Notes: generated by a model not told the origin, from the letters alone. 64,000 nucleotides of DNA from CATOSD01 sp034422735 (GCA_034422735.1 DAOUJL010000039.1:1-64000); one strand, 5' to 3'. Positions 41,884-51,631 are shown, numbered from the stretch's first letter. Made by a program: numbers and translations.

Positions 41884-43305
41884 CTAGCTCGGACGCGCGC
41901 CCCTGTAAGGCATGCTGTTCATGAAAGCTTGGCCGAAGCCGCCATAGGGCTTGATGTCATTGCATATGCGCCCTATCTCGTCGGTCCGCTCGGCTATCTC
42001 GGCCGGGTCTTCCACCTCGTTGCCGTAGAGCAGGTCATAGGCGGCGTCAGCATGGAGAAAGGGCGCTTCGCGGCTTATCACTTCCAGGTATTGGCGATGG
42101 GAACGACGCACCGCTTCTTCGGCGCTGACGGCTGGATACAACGGCACGTCCACGTCTTCAGGAATACGAATCCTGGAGCCGCGCGTGGCGTTCTCGGTGA
42201 ATGCGAAACAATTGCCGAAGTTCAGCGTGTACAGAAACTTCTGTATCACCTGCCGTGAGACATTCAGGTTGTTGTCGTCCGCGTGAAACTGCAGGCTCTC
42301 GCGTATAGCGTCGAAGTGAATGCCGTAGGTGCCGCGCTCCTCGAAGTGCTCCCACACTACGTCGATGAACTCCCGTCGCGTTCCCCACGGCAGCAGGGGG
42401 ATTCTCCTGTACTGAAGTATAGCTCTGTAGCTAGCCGTGATGGCAGCTACAGAGGAATCGAAGTCGTACTTCGGCAAGGCCGCTTGCGGCCTCGCAATTG
42501 CCGGGGAGAATGTCTGTGCGGCGACGCTCAGCGTAAAGTCGGACCCCGGTATTTCCATCACACGCACGTAGCCTTCTTCCTGAGCGCCCATGGCCAGTTC
42601 CTTCATGTTTCGCCGATAGCGCGCCAGGTCGTATGCCGGAGAAAGCTGGCGCATCATCGAGTTCACCGAAGCCCCGGTCGCCACCCTTCCCTCGCGACTC
42701 AGCGCCTCGACGGCCCGGCGCATCAGTGAGTATGCTTCCGACGGGTCCGGCATGGAAATCGACTCTTGAGCCTCTTCGGGATCCTCTTCTGGAGCCGGTG
42801 GCACCATGTCGTCGTAGAACACGAACGAATCGCACGCCTCAACCAGTACCTTGCTGACGCCCGCCTCCACTCCCATGCCCAGCACGTACACTCCGTATCT
42901 CTTCAGCTTCTGGACCAATGGAACGTAGTCTCTGTCTCCTCCGGCGATTACAATGGTCTCGGGCCGAACCGGTGAGAACACCATCTCGAGCGCGTCAACG
43001 GCGAGTTGAATATCGGCGGTGTTCTTGTGCTCCTGGCTCACTCCCGTTGTCATAAGCTGAACGGTTTCGATAGCGTTGGCCCTGAAGTCTCCCAGTACTG
43101 GTCTCAATAGATTGGCCGTCCAATCCGCATATGCCCTGGATGACATAACGACGCCATGTTGTCTGGCGCGGTCAATGATCAGCGAGAGATCGAAAGGTAG
43201 GCCAGAATTCTGGGCCAATATCATGATGTTGTCTACGTCGATAAAGAGAGCCACGCGCCTGATGGCCGCCTGTGTGCCTGACTCCACTGTGCCTGATTCC
43301 ATCAT
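41884..43305 (-). CDS. NYN-domain ribonuclease-like protein with OST-HTH (LOTUS) domain
   Basis: Residues about 17-170 form a PIN-like NYN domain with the acidic residues in VALFIDVDNIMI, NTADIQLAVDAL and VIAGGDRDYVPLVQKLK. About 190-265 fits an OST-HTH/LOTUS RNA-binding domain (AYSLMRRAVEALSREGRVATGASV). A second helical winged segment (about 290-370) may be another. Together they suggest an RNA nuclease or RNA-binding regulator. GGAGG lies 9 nt before ATG 43305. 473 aa; divergent from the ACIII operon. Confidence 0.85.
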   Translation of the reverse strand: MMESGTVESGTQAAIRRVALFIDVDNIMILAQNSGLPFDLSLIIDRARQHGVVMSSRAYADWTANLLRPVLGDFRANAIETVQLMTTGVSQEHKNTADIQLAVDALEMVFSPVRPETIVIAGGDRDYVPLVQKLKRYGVYVLGMGVEAGVSKVLVEACDSFVFYDDMVPPAPEEDPEEAQESISMPDPSEAYSLMRRAVEALSREGRVATGASVNSMMRQLSPAYDLARYRRNMKELAMGAQEEGYVRVMEIPGSDFTLSVAAQTFSPAIARPQAALPKYDFDSSVAAITASYRAILQYRRIPLLPWGTRREFIDVVWEHFEERGTYGIHFDAIRESLQFHADDNNLNVSRQVIQKFLYTLNFGNCFAFTENATRGSRIRIPEDVDVPLYPAVSAEEAVRRSHRQYLEVISREAPFLHADAAYDLLYGNEVEDPAEIAERTDEIGRICNDIKPYGGFGQAFMNSMPYRGARPS

Positions 43306-43420
43306 GGGGGCATCACCTCCTGATTCCAGGGTCGAACTAAGCTCCGCGAGTGTGGGAGCCGCGGCTCCATTGTATCAAGCGCAGGCTATCGGCGTAGCGG
43401 CCCGCAAGCTCGTTTTAGTC

Positions 43421-43448
43421 TTGACACTTCCGCGTTACGTGTGATAAT
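43421..43448 (+). promoter_or_regulatory. Strong promoter of the alternative complex III operon
   Basis: -35 TTGACA (43421-43426), 16-nt spacer, -10 GATAAT (43443-43448) preceded by TGT as an extended -10. It lies 56 nt upstream of the first ORF of the operon. Confidence 0.75.
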
Positions 43449-43504
43449 TTTCACGCGGCGGCTGGAAGGGCCGGATTCCAACTTTGGGTTAGGAACTGTA
43501 CTAA

Positions 43505-43795
43505 ATGGATCCAGCGGTGTTGGGGCCTTCCGAGTGGAGCGAGATAAGCAAACTGCTTATCAACCTCTGGTTCGTGGTGCTGTTCGTGGTGATATTCGCC
43601 ACCAACATGCTGTTGGGCCACAACTTCATACCTTCCCTGGTGGCCTCCGGCGACGTTCCCGCAAGCCTTCAAAAGGTCCGGCCGCTCTTCTACGCGATAG
43701 CGATAGCGTCCTTTGGCGCCGCCATCTACTTCCTCGTGCAGGTCATAGACTACGCCGGCGTGCTCGAGCGCGTCTTCGACTCCTACTGGATCTAG
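43505..43795 (+). CDS. Small membrane protein at the head of the ACIII operon (96 aa)
   Basis: Two TM helices are clear (about residues 20-40 and 61-82), with an intervening loop GHNFIPSLVASGDVPASLQKVRP. It has no heme or metal motif. I did not recognise it as one of the named ActA-ActF subunits. Its place as first gene, 39 nt before actA and behind the operon promoter, suggests an assembly or accessory subunit. AGGA is 11 nt before ATG 43505. Confidence 0.75.
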   Translation: MDPAVLGPSEWSEISKLLINLWFVVLFVVIFATNMLLGHNFIPSLVASGDVPASLQKVRPLFYAIAIASFGAAIYFLVQVIDYAGVLERVFDSYWI

Positions 43796-43834
43796 CGGGT
43801 TGCGCATGGCCGAAACAAGTGAGGTTGACCCGAT

Positions 43835-44440
43835 TTGATTCCGGGTGACTTTCAAATCAACAAGCCCCCTCTCAAGAAGCTGCTGGGGTTTGGGCTGCTT
43901 GGCCTCGTGGGCCTGGGTGGGCTGGTCGTAGCCGTGCTGGTCGGGATATTCGTTATCTCGGCCTGGTTCGGCAGGCCGGTGATCTTCGGCTACGACGAGG
44001 GCCCCGACCAGCCGATCGCCTTCCCGCACACCACGCACGTGCAGGACCTGGGCATGGACTGCACGTTCTGCCACCGCAACGCCACCAAGGACGCGGCGGC
44101 CACCGTGCCCGCGACCGGCCTTTGCCTCACCTGCCACATGACCGTGGGCGACGGGCTGGCGGAGGTGGAGAAGCTCAGGGACTACGGGGAGCGCGGCGAG
44201 CCGATAAACTGGGTGCGCGTGCACAGGCTGCCCGACCACGTGCAGTTCGTACACGAAGCGCACATCAGGTTCTTCACCGAACGCGATAACATATCGGCTT
44301 CCGAGGTCTGCTCCACCTGCCACGGCGACGTGGGCAACATGGAGAAGGTGAGGCAGGTGCGTTCGCTGAAGATGAGCGACTGCGTGGACTGCCACCGCGA
44401 GTACGAGGCCCCAACCGACTGCACCACGTGCCACTACTAG
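43835..44440 (+). CDS. actA: Alternative complex III pentaheme cytochrome c subunit ActA
   Basis: An N-terminal TM anchor (residues 16-42) precedes five CxxCH heme sites: 76-80, 97-101, 159-163, 183-187 and 196-200. Five hemes, one TM and the operon context identify ActA, which shuttles electrons on the outer membrane face of ACIII. The TTG start 43835 uses GAGG. 201 aa. Confidence 0.92.
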   Translation: MIPGDFQINKPPLKKLLGFGLLGLVGLGGLVVAVLVGIFVISAWFGRPVIFGYDEGPDQPIAFPHTTHVQDLGMDCTFCHRNATKDAAATVPATGLCLTCHMTVGDGLAEVEKLRDYGERGEPINWVRVHRLPDHVQFVHEAHIRFFTERDNISASEVCSTCHGDVGNMEKVRQVRSLKMSDCVDCHREYEAPTDCTTCHY

Positions 44441-44455
44441 AGGCTGACTAAAAGC

Positions 44456-46720
44456 ATGGCGCTAACAAGACGACAATTCCTGACGCTCGCCGGCAGCTCC
44501 GCAACCGGGGCGATTATCTTCGCGGCCTGCGGCGTCCCCGAGGAAGAGCAGTACGTACAGGGCCCGCTGCAGATGCCGGAAGACATGGTGTCGGGCCTGT
44601 CCAACTGGTACGCCACGCTCTGCCGAAGCTGCGCCACCAGCGAGGGGCTGGTGGTGCGCGTGATGGAGGGCCGCGCCAAGAAGATCGAGGGCAACGTCGA
44701 CTACCCCATCAACCGCGGCAAGCACAGCGCACGTTGCGAGGCGGGCCTGCAGGCGCTCTACCACCCCGACCGCATTCGCGGACCGCTGGTGCGCACCGGA
44801 GAGCGCGGCACGGGCCAGTACGAGGAGATTAGCTGGACCGACGCCATAGGCCGCCTGACCTACCAGCTTGAACAGCTGCGCGACGTTCGCAACCAGAGTG
44901 CCGCCGTACTCATAACCGAGCCGACGGGCGCGCACATGGGCACCGTGGTCGAACGCTTCGTGGCGCGCTACCGGAGCCGCCACATGACCTACGAGGCGCT
45001 CGAGCAGACCAACCTTCGCAGGGCCATCAAGCAGGTGTTCAACGAGGACCGCCTGCCAGACTTCGACATCGACAACGCGGGCTACGTGCTGTCGTTCGGC
45101 TCCGACTTCCTCAACACGTGGGTATCGCCCGTGCGCTACGGACGGGGCTATGGCAACTTCCGGCAGGGCGACCGCGAGCGCGGCACGCTGGTGCAGGTGG
45201 AGTCGCGCTTTTCGATGACCGCGGCCAACGCCGACGAGTGGCTGTACGTGCGGCCCGGCCAGGAGGGCCTGCTGGCCCTGAGCATGGCGCACGTGATCGT
45301 CGCGGACGGCCTGGCGCGGCCGGGTTCCGTGGAGGAGCTGACGGGAGGAGACCCGTCGATACTGGACCAGTACGCGCCGGAGCTAGTAGAGGCGAGAACC
45401 GGCGCGCCCGCCGTGAAGGTGCGCAGAATCGCCCACGACTTCGCGGCCGCCGGCAACGGGCTGGCCATCGGCGGAGGCAGCGCCGGGGCGCACTCCAACG
45501 GCCTGTCCAATCTCACGGCCATCTACTCGCTCAACCACTTGGTGGGCGCCTTTGGCCGCGACGGGGGCGTGATACCCAATCCGGGGCCGCCCGTCCGGGG
45601 ACTGGCGGGGCCGCCGGAGGCCGCGACCTACGACGAGTGGCAAGAGCTGATAGCGGAGATGAAGCAGGGCGACGTGCAGGTGCTGATGGTTCGGGGCGCC
45701 AACCCGATGTACGGCCTGCCCAACGCATCCGGCTTCAGGGACGCCAGCTACGACGTCCCGTTCATCTTCAGCTTCTCGGGCTTCATGGACGACACCACCG
45801 CGATGTCCGACCTGATTCTGCCCGAGCACAACTACCTGGAGGACTGGGGCAGCGACATCCCCATGGCGGGACCGGGCCACCAGGTGGTGGGCTTCCAGCA
45901 GCCGGTGGTGCGCCCGTTCTTCGAAGGGCGCGGCGAGCATCTGGGGACGCGCAACTTCGGCGACATCCTGATGACGATAGCGCAGGGTCTGGAGCTCGAC
46001 CTGGAGCTAGAGGCGGACACGTTCAAGGACTTCCTTCAGGACGGCGCCCGGCAGTTGTTCGTTCTCAACCGCGGATCGGTCCAGGCGGGCGCGTTCCAGG
46101 AGTTCTGGCACGGCGTGCTGCAGCGCGGCGGCTGGTGGGACGTGAACGCGAAGGCCATGCCCGCGCTTGCGGAGCTTTCCCCTCTACCGGAGCCGCAGGA
46201 ACCGGAATTCGACACCGACGACCGCTTCAGGTTCAACCTGATACCGTTCGCCTCCACGTCGCTCGGCGAGGGGCCGGGCGCGTACCTGCCCTGGCTGCAG
46301 GCTACGCCGGACCCGGTCACGACGGCAACGTGGCAGACGTGGGTGGAGATTAACCTGGAAGTGGCGAAGGACATGGAAATATCCGAGGGCGACGTCGTGC
46401 GGGTCACTTCCGCCAACGGCTCGCTCGAAGCGCTGGCCTACCCGCACCCGGGCGTTTCGCCCGACGTGGTGTCGATACCGATAGGCCAGGGCCACACCGG
46501 GGGCGGGCGCTACGCCGATGGACGCGGCGCGAACGTGCTCTCGATAATCTCGCCGTCGGTGAAGGACAGCGAGACGGGCGCGCTCGCCTGGGCCGCGACC
46601 CGCGTGAACATAGAAAAGACGGGCGAATGGATCAGGCTTCCCAAGTTCGAGAACACCGTGCCCTACAGGCCGGCGGACGAGCACCGGGAGGTTATCCAGT
46701 TGACCCGGTTCGACAGCTAG
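44456..46720 (+). CDS. actB1: Alternative complex III molybdopterin-oxidoreductase-like subunit (ActB, N-terminal part)
   Basis: A Tat signal (RRQFLTLAGSSA) with a lipobox-like Cys (IIFAAC) precedes a 754-aa molybdopterin-oxidoreductase fold that in ACIII holds no Mo cofactor. The N-terminal cluster motif is degenerate: CRSC is kept, but the expected third Cys is replaced and the fourth region reads KHSARCEAG. The C-terminal dinucleotide-binding-like domain is present (about 600-740). Canonical ActB is fused to the ferredoxin domain; here that is the next gene, 28 nt downstream. Gene names follow the usual ACIII scheme. Confidence 0.9.
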   Translation: MALTRRQFLTLAGSSATGAIIFAACGVPEEEQYVQGPLQMPEDMVSGLSNWYATLCRSCATSEGLVVRVMEGRAKKIEGNVDYPINRGKHSARCEAGLQALYHPDRIRGPLVRTGERGTGQYEEISWTDAIGRLTYQLEQLRDVRNQSAAVLITEPTGAHMGTVVERFVARYRSRHMTYEALEQTNLRRAIKQVFNEDRLPDFDIDNAGYVLSFGSDFLNTWVSPVRYGRGYGNFRQGDRERGTLVQVESRFSMTAANADEWLYVRPGQEGLLALSMAHVIVADGLARPGSVEELTGGDPSILDQYAPELVEARTGAPAVKVRRIAHDFAAAGNGLAIGGGSAGAHSNGLSNLTAIYSLNHLVGAFGRDGGVIPNPGPPVRGLAGPPEAATYDEWQELIAEMKQGDVQVLMVRGANPMYGLPNASGFRDASYDVPFIFSFSGFMDDTTAMSDLILPEHNYLEDWGSDIPMAGPGHQVVGFQQPVVRPFFEGRGEHLGTRNFGDILMTIAQGLELDLELEADTFKDFLQDGARQLFVLNRGSVQAGAFQEFWHGVLQRGGWWDVNAKAMPALAELSPLPEPQEPEFDTDDRFRFNLIPFASTSLGEGPGAYLPWLQATPDPVTTATWQTWVEINLEVAKDMEISEGDVVRVTSANGSLEALAYPHPGVSPDVVSIPIGQGHTGGGRYADGRGANVLSIISPSVKDSETGALAWAATRVNIEKTGEWIRLPKFENTVPYRPADEHREVIQLTRFDS

Positions 46721-46748
46721 GGGACAAGCAGAGAGAAGGGATAGGCAT

Positions 46749-47486
46749 ATGGTGACTCCAAGCTGGGGAATGGTAATAGACGTGGACAAGTGCACCGGGT
46801 GCCAGGCCTGCGTCGTGGCGTGCCAGTCCGAAAACAACATCCCCATAAACGAGGAGGGCCACTTCAACCAGAGGCGCGCGATAGAGTGGATTCGCATCGA
46901 GCGCTACTGGGAGGGCGAGTTCCCGGACGTCAAGGCCAGGTTCATCCCTGTGCTCTGCCAACACTGCGGCGACGCTCCCTGCGAGCCGGTCTGCCCGGTG
47001 TACGCCACCTACCAGAACCCGGAGGGGCTCAACGTGCAGGTTTACAACCGCTGCGTGGGCACCCGCTTCTGCTCGAACAACTGCCCATACCACGCCCGCT
47101 TCTTCAACTTCTGGGAGCCAGCCTGGCCCGACACGCTCAAGAACCAGCTCAACCCGGACGTGACGGTGCGCAGCCGGGGCATCATGGAGAAGTGCACCTT
47201 CTGCATTCAGCGCATACAGCGCTCCAAGCGCGAGTCCGCGCGGGACGGCGAGGAGCTCGACGACGGCTCCCGGGGACTGAACCCCGCCTGCGTCAACGCC
47301 TGCCCCACCGACACGCTGTTCTTCGGGGACTTCAACGACCCCGACAGCAAGGTGTCGCAGATGCGCGACAAGGAGATGGGCGAGGAGGGCCGCGGCTACC
47401 ACATGCTGGAGAAGCTCGGCACGCATCCGAGCGTGATCTATCTGAAGAAGGTCGACAAGCAAGCCGAGGAAGTCGCGCATGGCTAA
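46749..47486 (+). CDS. actB2: Alternative complex III iron-sulfur subunit (ActB, C-terminal part)
   Basis: The 245-aa ferredoxin-like protein has four Cys clusters: CTGCQACVVAC, CQHCGDAPCEPVC, CVGTRFCSNNC, and CTFC with CVNAC. These bind cubane clusters that carry electrons from the quinol site to ActA. It overlaps actC by 8 nt. Separate encoding from the molybdopterin-like part is the notable feature. No signal peptide; it presumably exports with its partner. Confidence 0.93.
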   Translation: MVTPSWGMVIDVDKCTGCQACVVACQSENNIPINEEGHFNQRRAIEWIRIERYWEGEFPDVKARFIPVLCQHCGDAPCEPVCPVYATYQNPEGLNVQVYNRCVGTRFCSNNCPYHARFFNFWEPAWPDTLKNQLNPDVTVRSRGIMEKCTFCIQRIQRSKRESARDGEELDDGSRGLNPACVNACPTDTLFFGDFNDPDSKVSQMRDKEMGEEGRGYHMLEKLGTHPSVIYLKKVDKQAEEVAHG

Positions 47487-48900
47487 CGCCAACGGCAACG
47501 GGCCGCACGGCGGCCACGGAACGCCCGGTACGGCCGCGGAGGTTTCCGCCGACCTGCTGACACGGCACGCGCGCACCAGCGACACGTTCTGGCGTGTGGC
47601 GGCGGTGCTCGCGATCCTGTTCGTGCTCGGCATCATCGGATTCGTGATGCGGCTGATGGACGGCTTCAGCGACAAGGCGGTGTGGGGCTACTACGCCGCG
47701 ATGTTCGCCTTCCTGCTCACCACCGCGCAGGCGGCGCCCATGGCCGCCATCGCGCCGCGCATCGCCAAGGCGCACTGGCGGCGGCCGTTCTCGCGCGCCG
47801 CCGAGCTTTGGTCGCTGGTAGGGCTGTTCAACCTGCTGCTGTTCATCCCCATGCTGTGGCTGCTGCCCAGCCTGGAGGACGGACGGCGCACGCTGTGGTT
47901 CTTCCACCCCGGCGAAGTGCCCGCCTACTCGCCGCACATCTGGGCGACGCTGGCCCTGCTGGGCCTGGTGGCCATCGGCGTGGCGCTGGTGTGGGTGTCG
48001 GCGCTGCCGGACCTGGCGCTGGTCCGCGACAAGGGCAGCGGCTGGCGGCAGCGGCTGGCGCGCAGGCTTTCGGGCAGGTGGATCGGCACGTCGGAGCAGT
48101 GGAACATCCAGTACCACCGCATGGGCATACTGGGCGCGTTCTACTTCATGATGCTCGTGTTCGTGCACTTCCTGATAACGGTCGACTTCGCGATGGCGCT
48201 CATCCCCGGCTGGATCGACGCGCTGTATCCCGCAACGCACGCGGCGAACGCGCTGCAGGCGGGGGCGGCGACGATGGTGCTGACGATGTTCGCGCTGCGC
48301 CAGTGGGGCGGCTACAAGGAGTACTTCACGCTGGACCAGTTCTGGGGCCTGGGCAAGCTCATGTTCGCCCTCTCTCTGCTGTGGTTCTGGTTCTGGTTCT
48401 CGAGCTTCATCATCCTGTGGTACGGCAAGAAGCCGAGCGAGCAGGCGGTGCTGGAGCTCATCATGGTCGGCCCGTACCTGCCCGCCTTCTACGCGGCGTT
48501 CATCATGAGCTTCCTCGTTCCGCTGTTCACGATGATCTGGAACCCGCTGCGCAAGAGCATCTGGGGTCCAACGATAATCGCGGTGTCGGTGCTTATCGGC
48601 GCGTTCTTCGACCGGCTGCGCGTGTTCGTCGCCGCCTACACGGTGCCGGGCATCGGGGACTCGCACGTCGACAAGCACGAGATGAAGCTGGACATGGTGA
48701 AGGCGCTGCCGGCCAACATACCGGACGCGGCGGACATATTCATCATCTTGGGCACTATCGCGGGCTCGCTGCTGGTCTTCATGCTCGCGACCAGGGTGTT
48801 CCCCGTGGTGAACATCTGGGAGCAGCGCGAGTTGTTGCTGTACAGGTTCCACAAGCCGTTCTTCCGGACGGAAGTCCAGATATTGGGCAAGCGCGACTGA
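47479..48900 (+). CDS. actC: Alternative complex III quinol-binding membrane subunit ActC (NrfD family)
   Basis: The 473-aa protein has about 10 TM helices of the NrfD/PsrC type. A Gly/His-rich N-terminus precedes the first helix (FWRVAAVLAILFVLGIIGF). PsrC-like subunits host the quinol site. ATG 47479 lies inside the end of actB2, so the two are coupled. Confidence 0.93.
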   Translation: MANANGNGPHGGHGTPGTAAEVSADLLTRHARTSDTFWRVAAVLAILFVLGIIGFVMRLMDGFSDKAVWGYYAAMFAFLLTTAQAAPMAAIAPRIAKAHWRRPFSRAAELWSLVGLFNLLLFIPMLWLLPSLEDGRRTLWFFHPGEVPAYSPHIWATLALLGLVAIGVALVWVSALPDLALVRDKGSGWRQRLARRLSGRWIGTSEQWNIQYHRMGILGAFYFMMLVFVHFLITVDFAMALIPGWIDALYPATHAANALQAGAATMVLTMFALRQWGGYKEYFTLDQFWGLGKLMFALSLLWFWFWFSSFIILWYGKKPSEQAVLELIMVGPYLPAFYAAFIMSFLVPLFTMIWNPLRKSIWGPTIIAVSVLIGAFFDRLRVFVAAYTVPGIGDSHVDKHEMKLDMVKALPANIPDAADIFIILGTIAGSLLVFMLATRVFPVVNIWEQRELLLYRFHKPFFRTEVQILGKRD

Positions 48901-48969
48901 GGCTAACCCGCCCTCACCGCCGCAACAGGCGCGGGAGGGCGAAACCGGGGGGAGGTCCCCAGAGAAGCG

Positions 48970-50349
48970 ATGCAGGAACACGTTCAACTAACGCAGAAGC
49001 AAATCAACAGAGATCTGCTCGACTCCGTTCTGAAGACACCCAACTGGTGGCTTCCGTCGGTGCTGTTTCTGCTGCTCGTCTTCCTGACCGCCGCGGGCGC
49101 GTTCGGCTACATGCTGAACAAGGGCGTCGGCGTAACCGGCCTCAACCGTCCCATCATGTGGGGCTTCTTCATGACCAACTTCGTGTTCTGGATCGGCATC
49201 AGCCACGCCGGAATCATGATTTCGGCCATACTGAGGCTGACGCAGGCGGAGTGGCGCAGGCCGATCACGCGGGCCGCCGAGGTGATGACGGTCTTTTCGC
49301 TGACAGCCGCGCTCATGGCGGCGCCGCTCGTACACGTGGGCCGGCCCTGGCGCGCCGCGCTGTGGGTGTTCCCTTACGACTTCGCGCGTGGGGTCTGGAT
49401 AAACATCCGCTCGCCGTTCATCTGGGACCCGAGCGCGGTTATGACCTACCTGACCGCGAGCACGTTGTTCGTGTTCATATGCCTGTTGCCCGACCTCGCC
49501 ATAGTGAGGGACCGGGCCATCAACCCGTTGGTGAAGCGCATCTACTCGGTCCTGTGCCTGGGCTGGCGCGGGACGCCGCGCCAGTGGAAGCTCCAGACGG
49601 TGGCGGGCATACTGCTGTCGGCGCTGGTGCTGCCGGTGTTCGTCTCGGTGCACAGCATAGTCTCGTGGGACTTCGCGGTGCAGATAGGCGTAGAGGGTTG
49701 GCACTCCACCATCTTCGCGCCCTACTTCATCATCGGCGCGATCCACTCCGGCGTCTCCGCCGTGGCGATGCTCATGGCCCTGATGGTGTGGCTGTACAAG
49801 GCAGGCAATTACATACGCCCCGACCACTTCGACTCGATAGGTCGACTGTTGATCATCGTCGCCACCACCTGGTTCTTCTTCTTCTTCCTGGAGTGGATTT
49901 TCGCGCTCTACACGCTGGAGGGCCCGGAGATAGTGCTGCGCGACCTACAGGTGTTCCAGGCGCCCTACTGGTGGCTGTTCATGCTGTTCCTGGTGACGGC
50001 CTACTTCATACCCGTGCCGATGTGGTTGTTCAAGGCGGTGCGCCGCAGCCCATTCTGGATGTTCGTGACCACGGTGTTGGTCAACATAGGAATGTGGTTG
50101 GAGCGCTTCTTGATAATCATACCCGGCATCGCCCGCAAGACTCCGATGGAGTTCAACTGGGGCAGCTATCATCCCAGCCTGGTGGAGATACTGATGGTGG
50201 CGGGCACGTTTGCGTGGGTAGCGCTGGGAATGCTCGTGTTCGCCAAGGTGTTCCCGCTCATACCGCTGTTCGACATCAAAGAGGGCATGGTGTTCAGAGA
50301 CGAAATCAAGATTGGCAGGCGCACGGTCGCCGCCAGCATCCGAGAGTGA
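48970..50349 (+). CDS. actF: Second NrfD-family membrane subunit of alternative complex III (ActF-like)
   Basis: It is a second 10-TM NrfD-type protein (459 aa), with RPIMWGFFMTNFVFWIGISHAGIM and RAAEVMTVFSLTAALM typical of this paralogue, and HSGVSAVAMLMALMVW in the second half. ACIII characteristically contains two such subunits, ActC and ActF. It begins 69 nt after actC behind GGGAGG. Naming as actF rests on ACIII gene content rather than a unique motif. Confidence 0.9.
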   Translation: MQEHVQLTQKQINRDLLDSVLKTPNWWLPSVLFLLLVFLTAAGAFGYMLNKGVGVTGLNRPIMWGFFMTNFVFWIGISHAGIMISAILRLTQAEWRRPITRAAEVMTVFSLTAALMAAPLVHVGRPWRAALWVFPYDFARGVWINIRSPFIWDPSAVMTYLTASTLFVFICLLPDLAIVRDRAINPLVKRIYSVLCLGWRGTPRQWKLQTVAGILLSALVLPVFVSVHSIVSWDFAVQIGVEGWHSTIFAPYFIIGAIHSGVSAVAMLMALMVWLYKAGNYIRPDHFDSIGRLLIIVATTWFFFFFLEWIFALYTLEGPEIVLRDLQVFQAPYWWLFMLFLVTAYFIPVPMWLFKAVRRSPFWMFVTTVLVNIGMWLERFLIIIPGIARKTPMEFNWGSYHPSLVEILMVAGTFAWVALGMLVFAKVFPLIPLFDIKEGMVFRDEIKIGRRTVAASIRE

Positions 50350-50356
50350 GGCCCCC

Positions 50357-50875
50357 ATGGCAAAGCGAAGCATCATAGGGATGTTCACGGACGAGAACGT
50401 GGTCGCCGACGCGATGGACACGCTCAACGCGGAAGGCTACACGCAGACGGAGTACGAGGTGCTCACGGGCACGCCGTACCCTGAGGGCACCTTCGGCGAG
50501 GCGGAGCCTGTGCACAAGCTGTTCAGGTGGCCGCTCATCGGCGCGGCCTGCGGCTTCATCATTGGCCTGATGCTGACCACCGGAACGCAGATAGCCTACC
50601 CGCTCGTGACCGGCGGCAAGCCGGTGCTGGGCATCCCTCCCATGGCGATAATCATGTACGAGGGCACCATGCTGGGGGCGATCCTCTTCACGATAGTGGG
50701 CATCATCTTCGAGTCCAGGCTGCCGAGGCTGTTCATGGGCGCGTACGACACACGAGTCACCGAGGGCTACATCGGCATCACCATCACGGTGGACGAGGAC
50801 CGTATCGGACAGGCAGAGGAAGTGCTGAAGAGCGCCGGCGCGGAGGACATCAAGCGCGGCTGGGAGAGCAACTAA
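50357..50875 (+). CDS. actD: Alternative complex III subunit ActD (DUF3341)
   Basis: I chose ATG 50357, 7 nt after the actF stop, over upstream codons. The N-terminal alpha/beta domain (IIGMFTDENVVADAMDTLNAEGY) is followed by two TM helices (about residues 58-80 and 98-120) and a C-terminal TITVDEDRIGQAEEVLKSAGA. This is the DUF3341 ActD architecture, with a structural role. 172 aa. Confidence 0.93.
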   Translation: MAKRSIIGMFTDENVVADAMDTLNAEGYTQTEYEVLTGTPYPEGTFGEAEPVHKLFRWPLIGAACGFIIGLMLTTGTQIAYPLVTGGKPVLGIPPMAIIMYEGTMLGAILFTIVGIIFESRLPRLFMGAYDTRVTEGYIGITITVDEDRIGQAEEVLKSAGAEDIKRGWESN

Positions 50876-50879
50876 CCTG

Positions 50880-51587
50880 ATGGCCGCTTACGACAAGGGC
50901 GCACGCGGGAACAAGGGCGCAGGCCGCTTCGGAAAGCGAGCCGGTATCGTCGCGCTTGCGGCGCTGGCCGCGCTGACGCTGGCCGCGCTGGGCTGCTACA
51001 ACAACAACACCGGCGAGACCAGCATAGGCGGGTCGATCAACTTCACCCTTCCCGCCTTCCCGGAGACCGGCCCTCACGCCGTGCAGGTGTTCACCGAGAT
51101 GCACTACCAGCCCTCCTACGAGGAGCAGGAGATCCCCAGGCTGTTGCCGCCTCCGGACTCGGTGCCTGTGACGGGCCGGGAGCTCCGCTACGGCTCGATC
51201 GAGGAGTACCAGGCGCTGGCGGTTCCAGAGGCGTCCGCGCAGTCTTACGACGACGCGCACGCGGCAGTGCTCTACGACATCAACTGCGCGGTGTGCCACG
51301 GCGTGGCGCTGGACGGGCTGGGCCCGGCGGCGACCATGATAGGCGCGGACGGCCAGAAGGCCTGGGACAAGGACCCTGTTCCCGTGAACCTGACCCTCGC
51401 CGAAACCGTGTCGGCCACGGACGGCGAGCTGTTCGGGTACATATCGCTGGGCGGCAGGCAGGGTCTGTCCGCAAGACTCAGGGACCGCGAAACCACCTCG
51501 CCGATGCCGGAGTTCATGAAGCTGCTGTCGGAAGACGAGCGCTGGACGCTGGTGCAGTACCTTAGAGCCCGCATCGGCGGCCCGTAG
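50880..51587 (+). CDS. actE: Alternative complex III monoheme cytochrome c lipoprotein ActE
   Basis: The signal peptide ends in a lipobox (LAALGC). A DUF3341-type spacer precedes a single CxxCH (CAVCH) and a distal Met (SPMPEF), completing a class-I cytochrome c. It is anchored on the outer face and accepts electrons from ActA. The gene begins 4 nt after actD and ends the operon ahead of a terminator. 235 aa. Confidence 0.92.
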   Translation: MAAYDKGARGNKGAGRFGKRAGIVALAALAALTLAALGCYNNNTGETSIGGSINFTLPAFPETGPHAVQVFTEMHYQPSYEEQEIPRLLPPPDSVPVTGRELRYGSIEEYQALAVPEASAQSYDDAHAAVLYDINCAVCHGVALDGLGPAATMIGADGQKAWDKDPVPVNLTLAETVSATDGELFGYISLGGRQGLSARLRDRETTSPMPEFMKLLSEDERWTLVQYLRARIGGP

Positions 51588-51631
51588 CGGAGTCGGCCCT
51601 GCGGGGCGCAAAGCACATCGAGCACAAGCGA

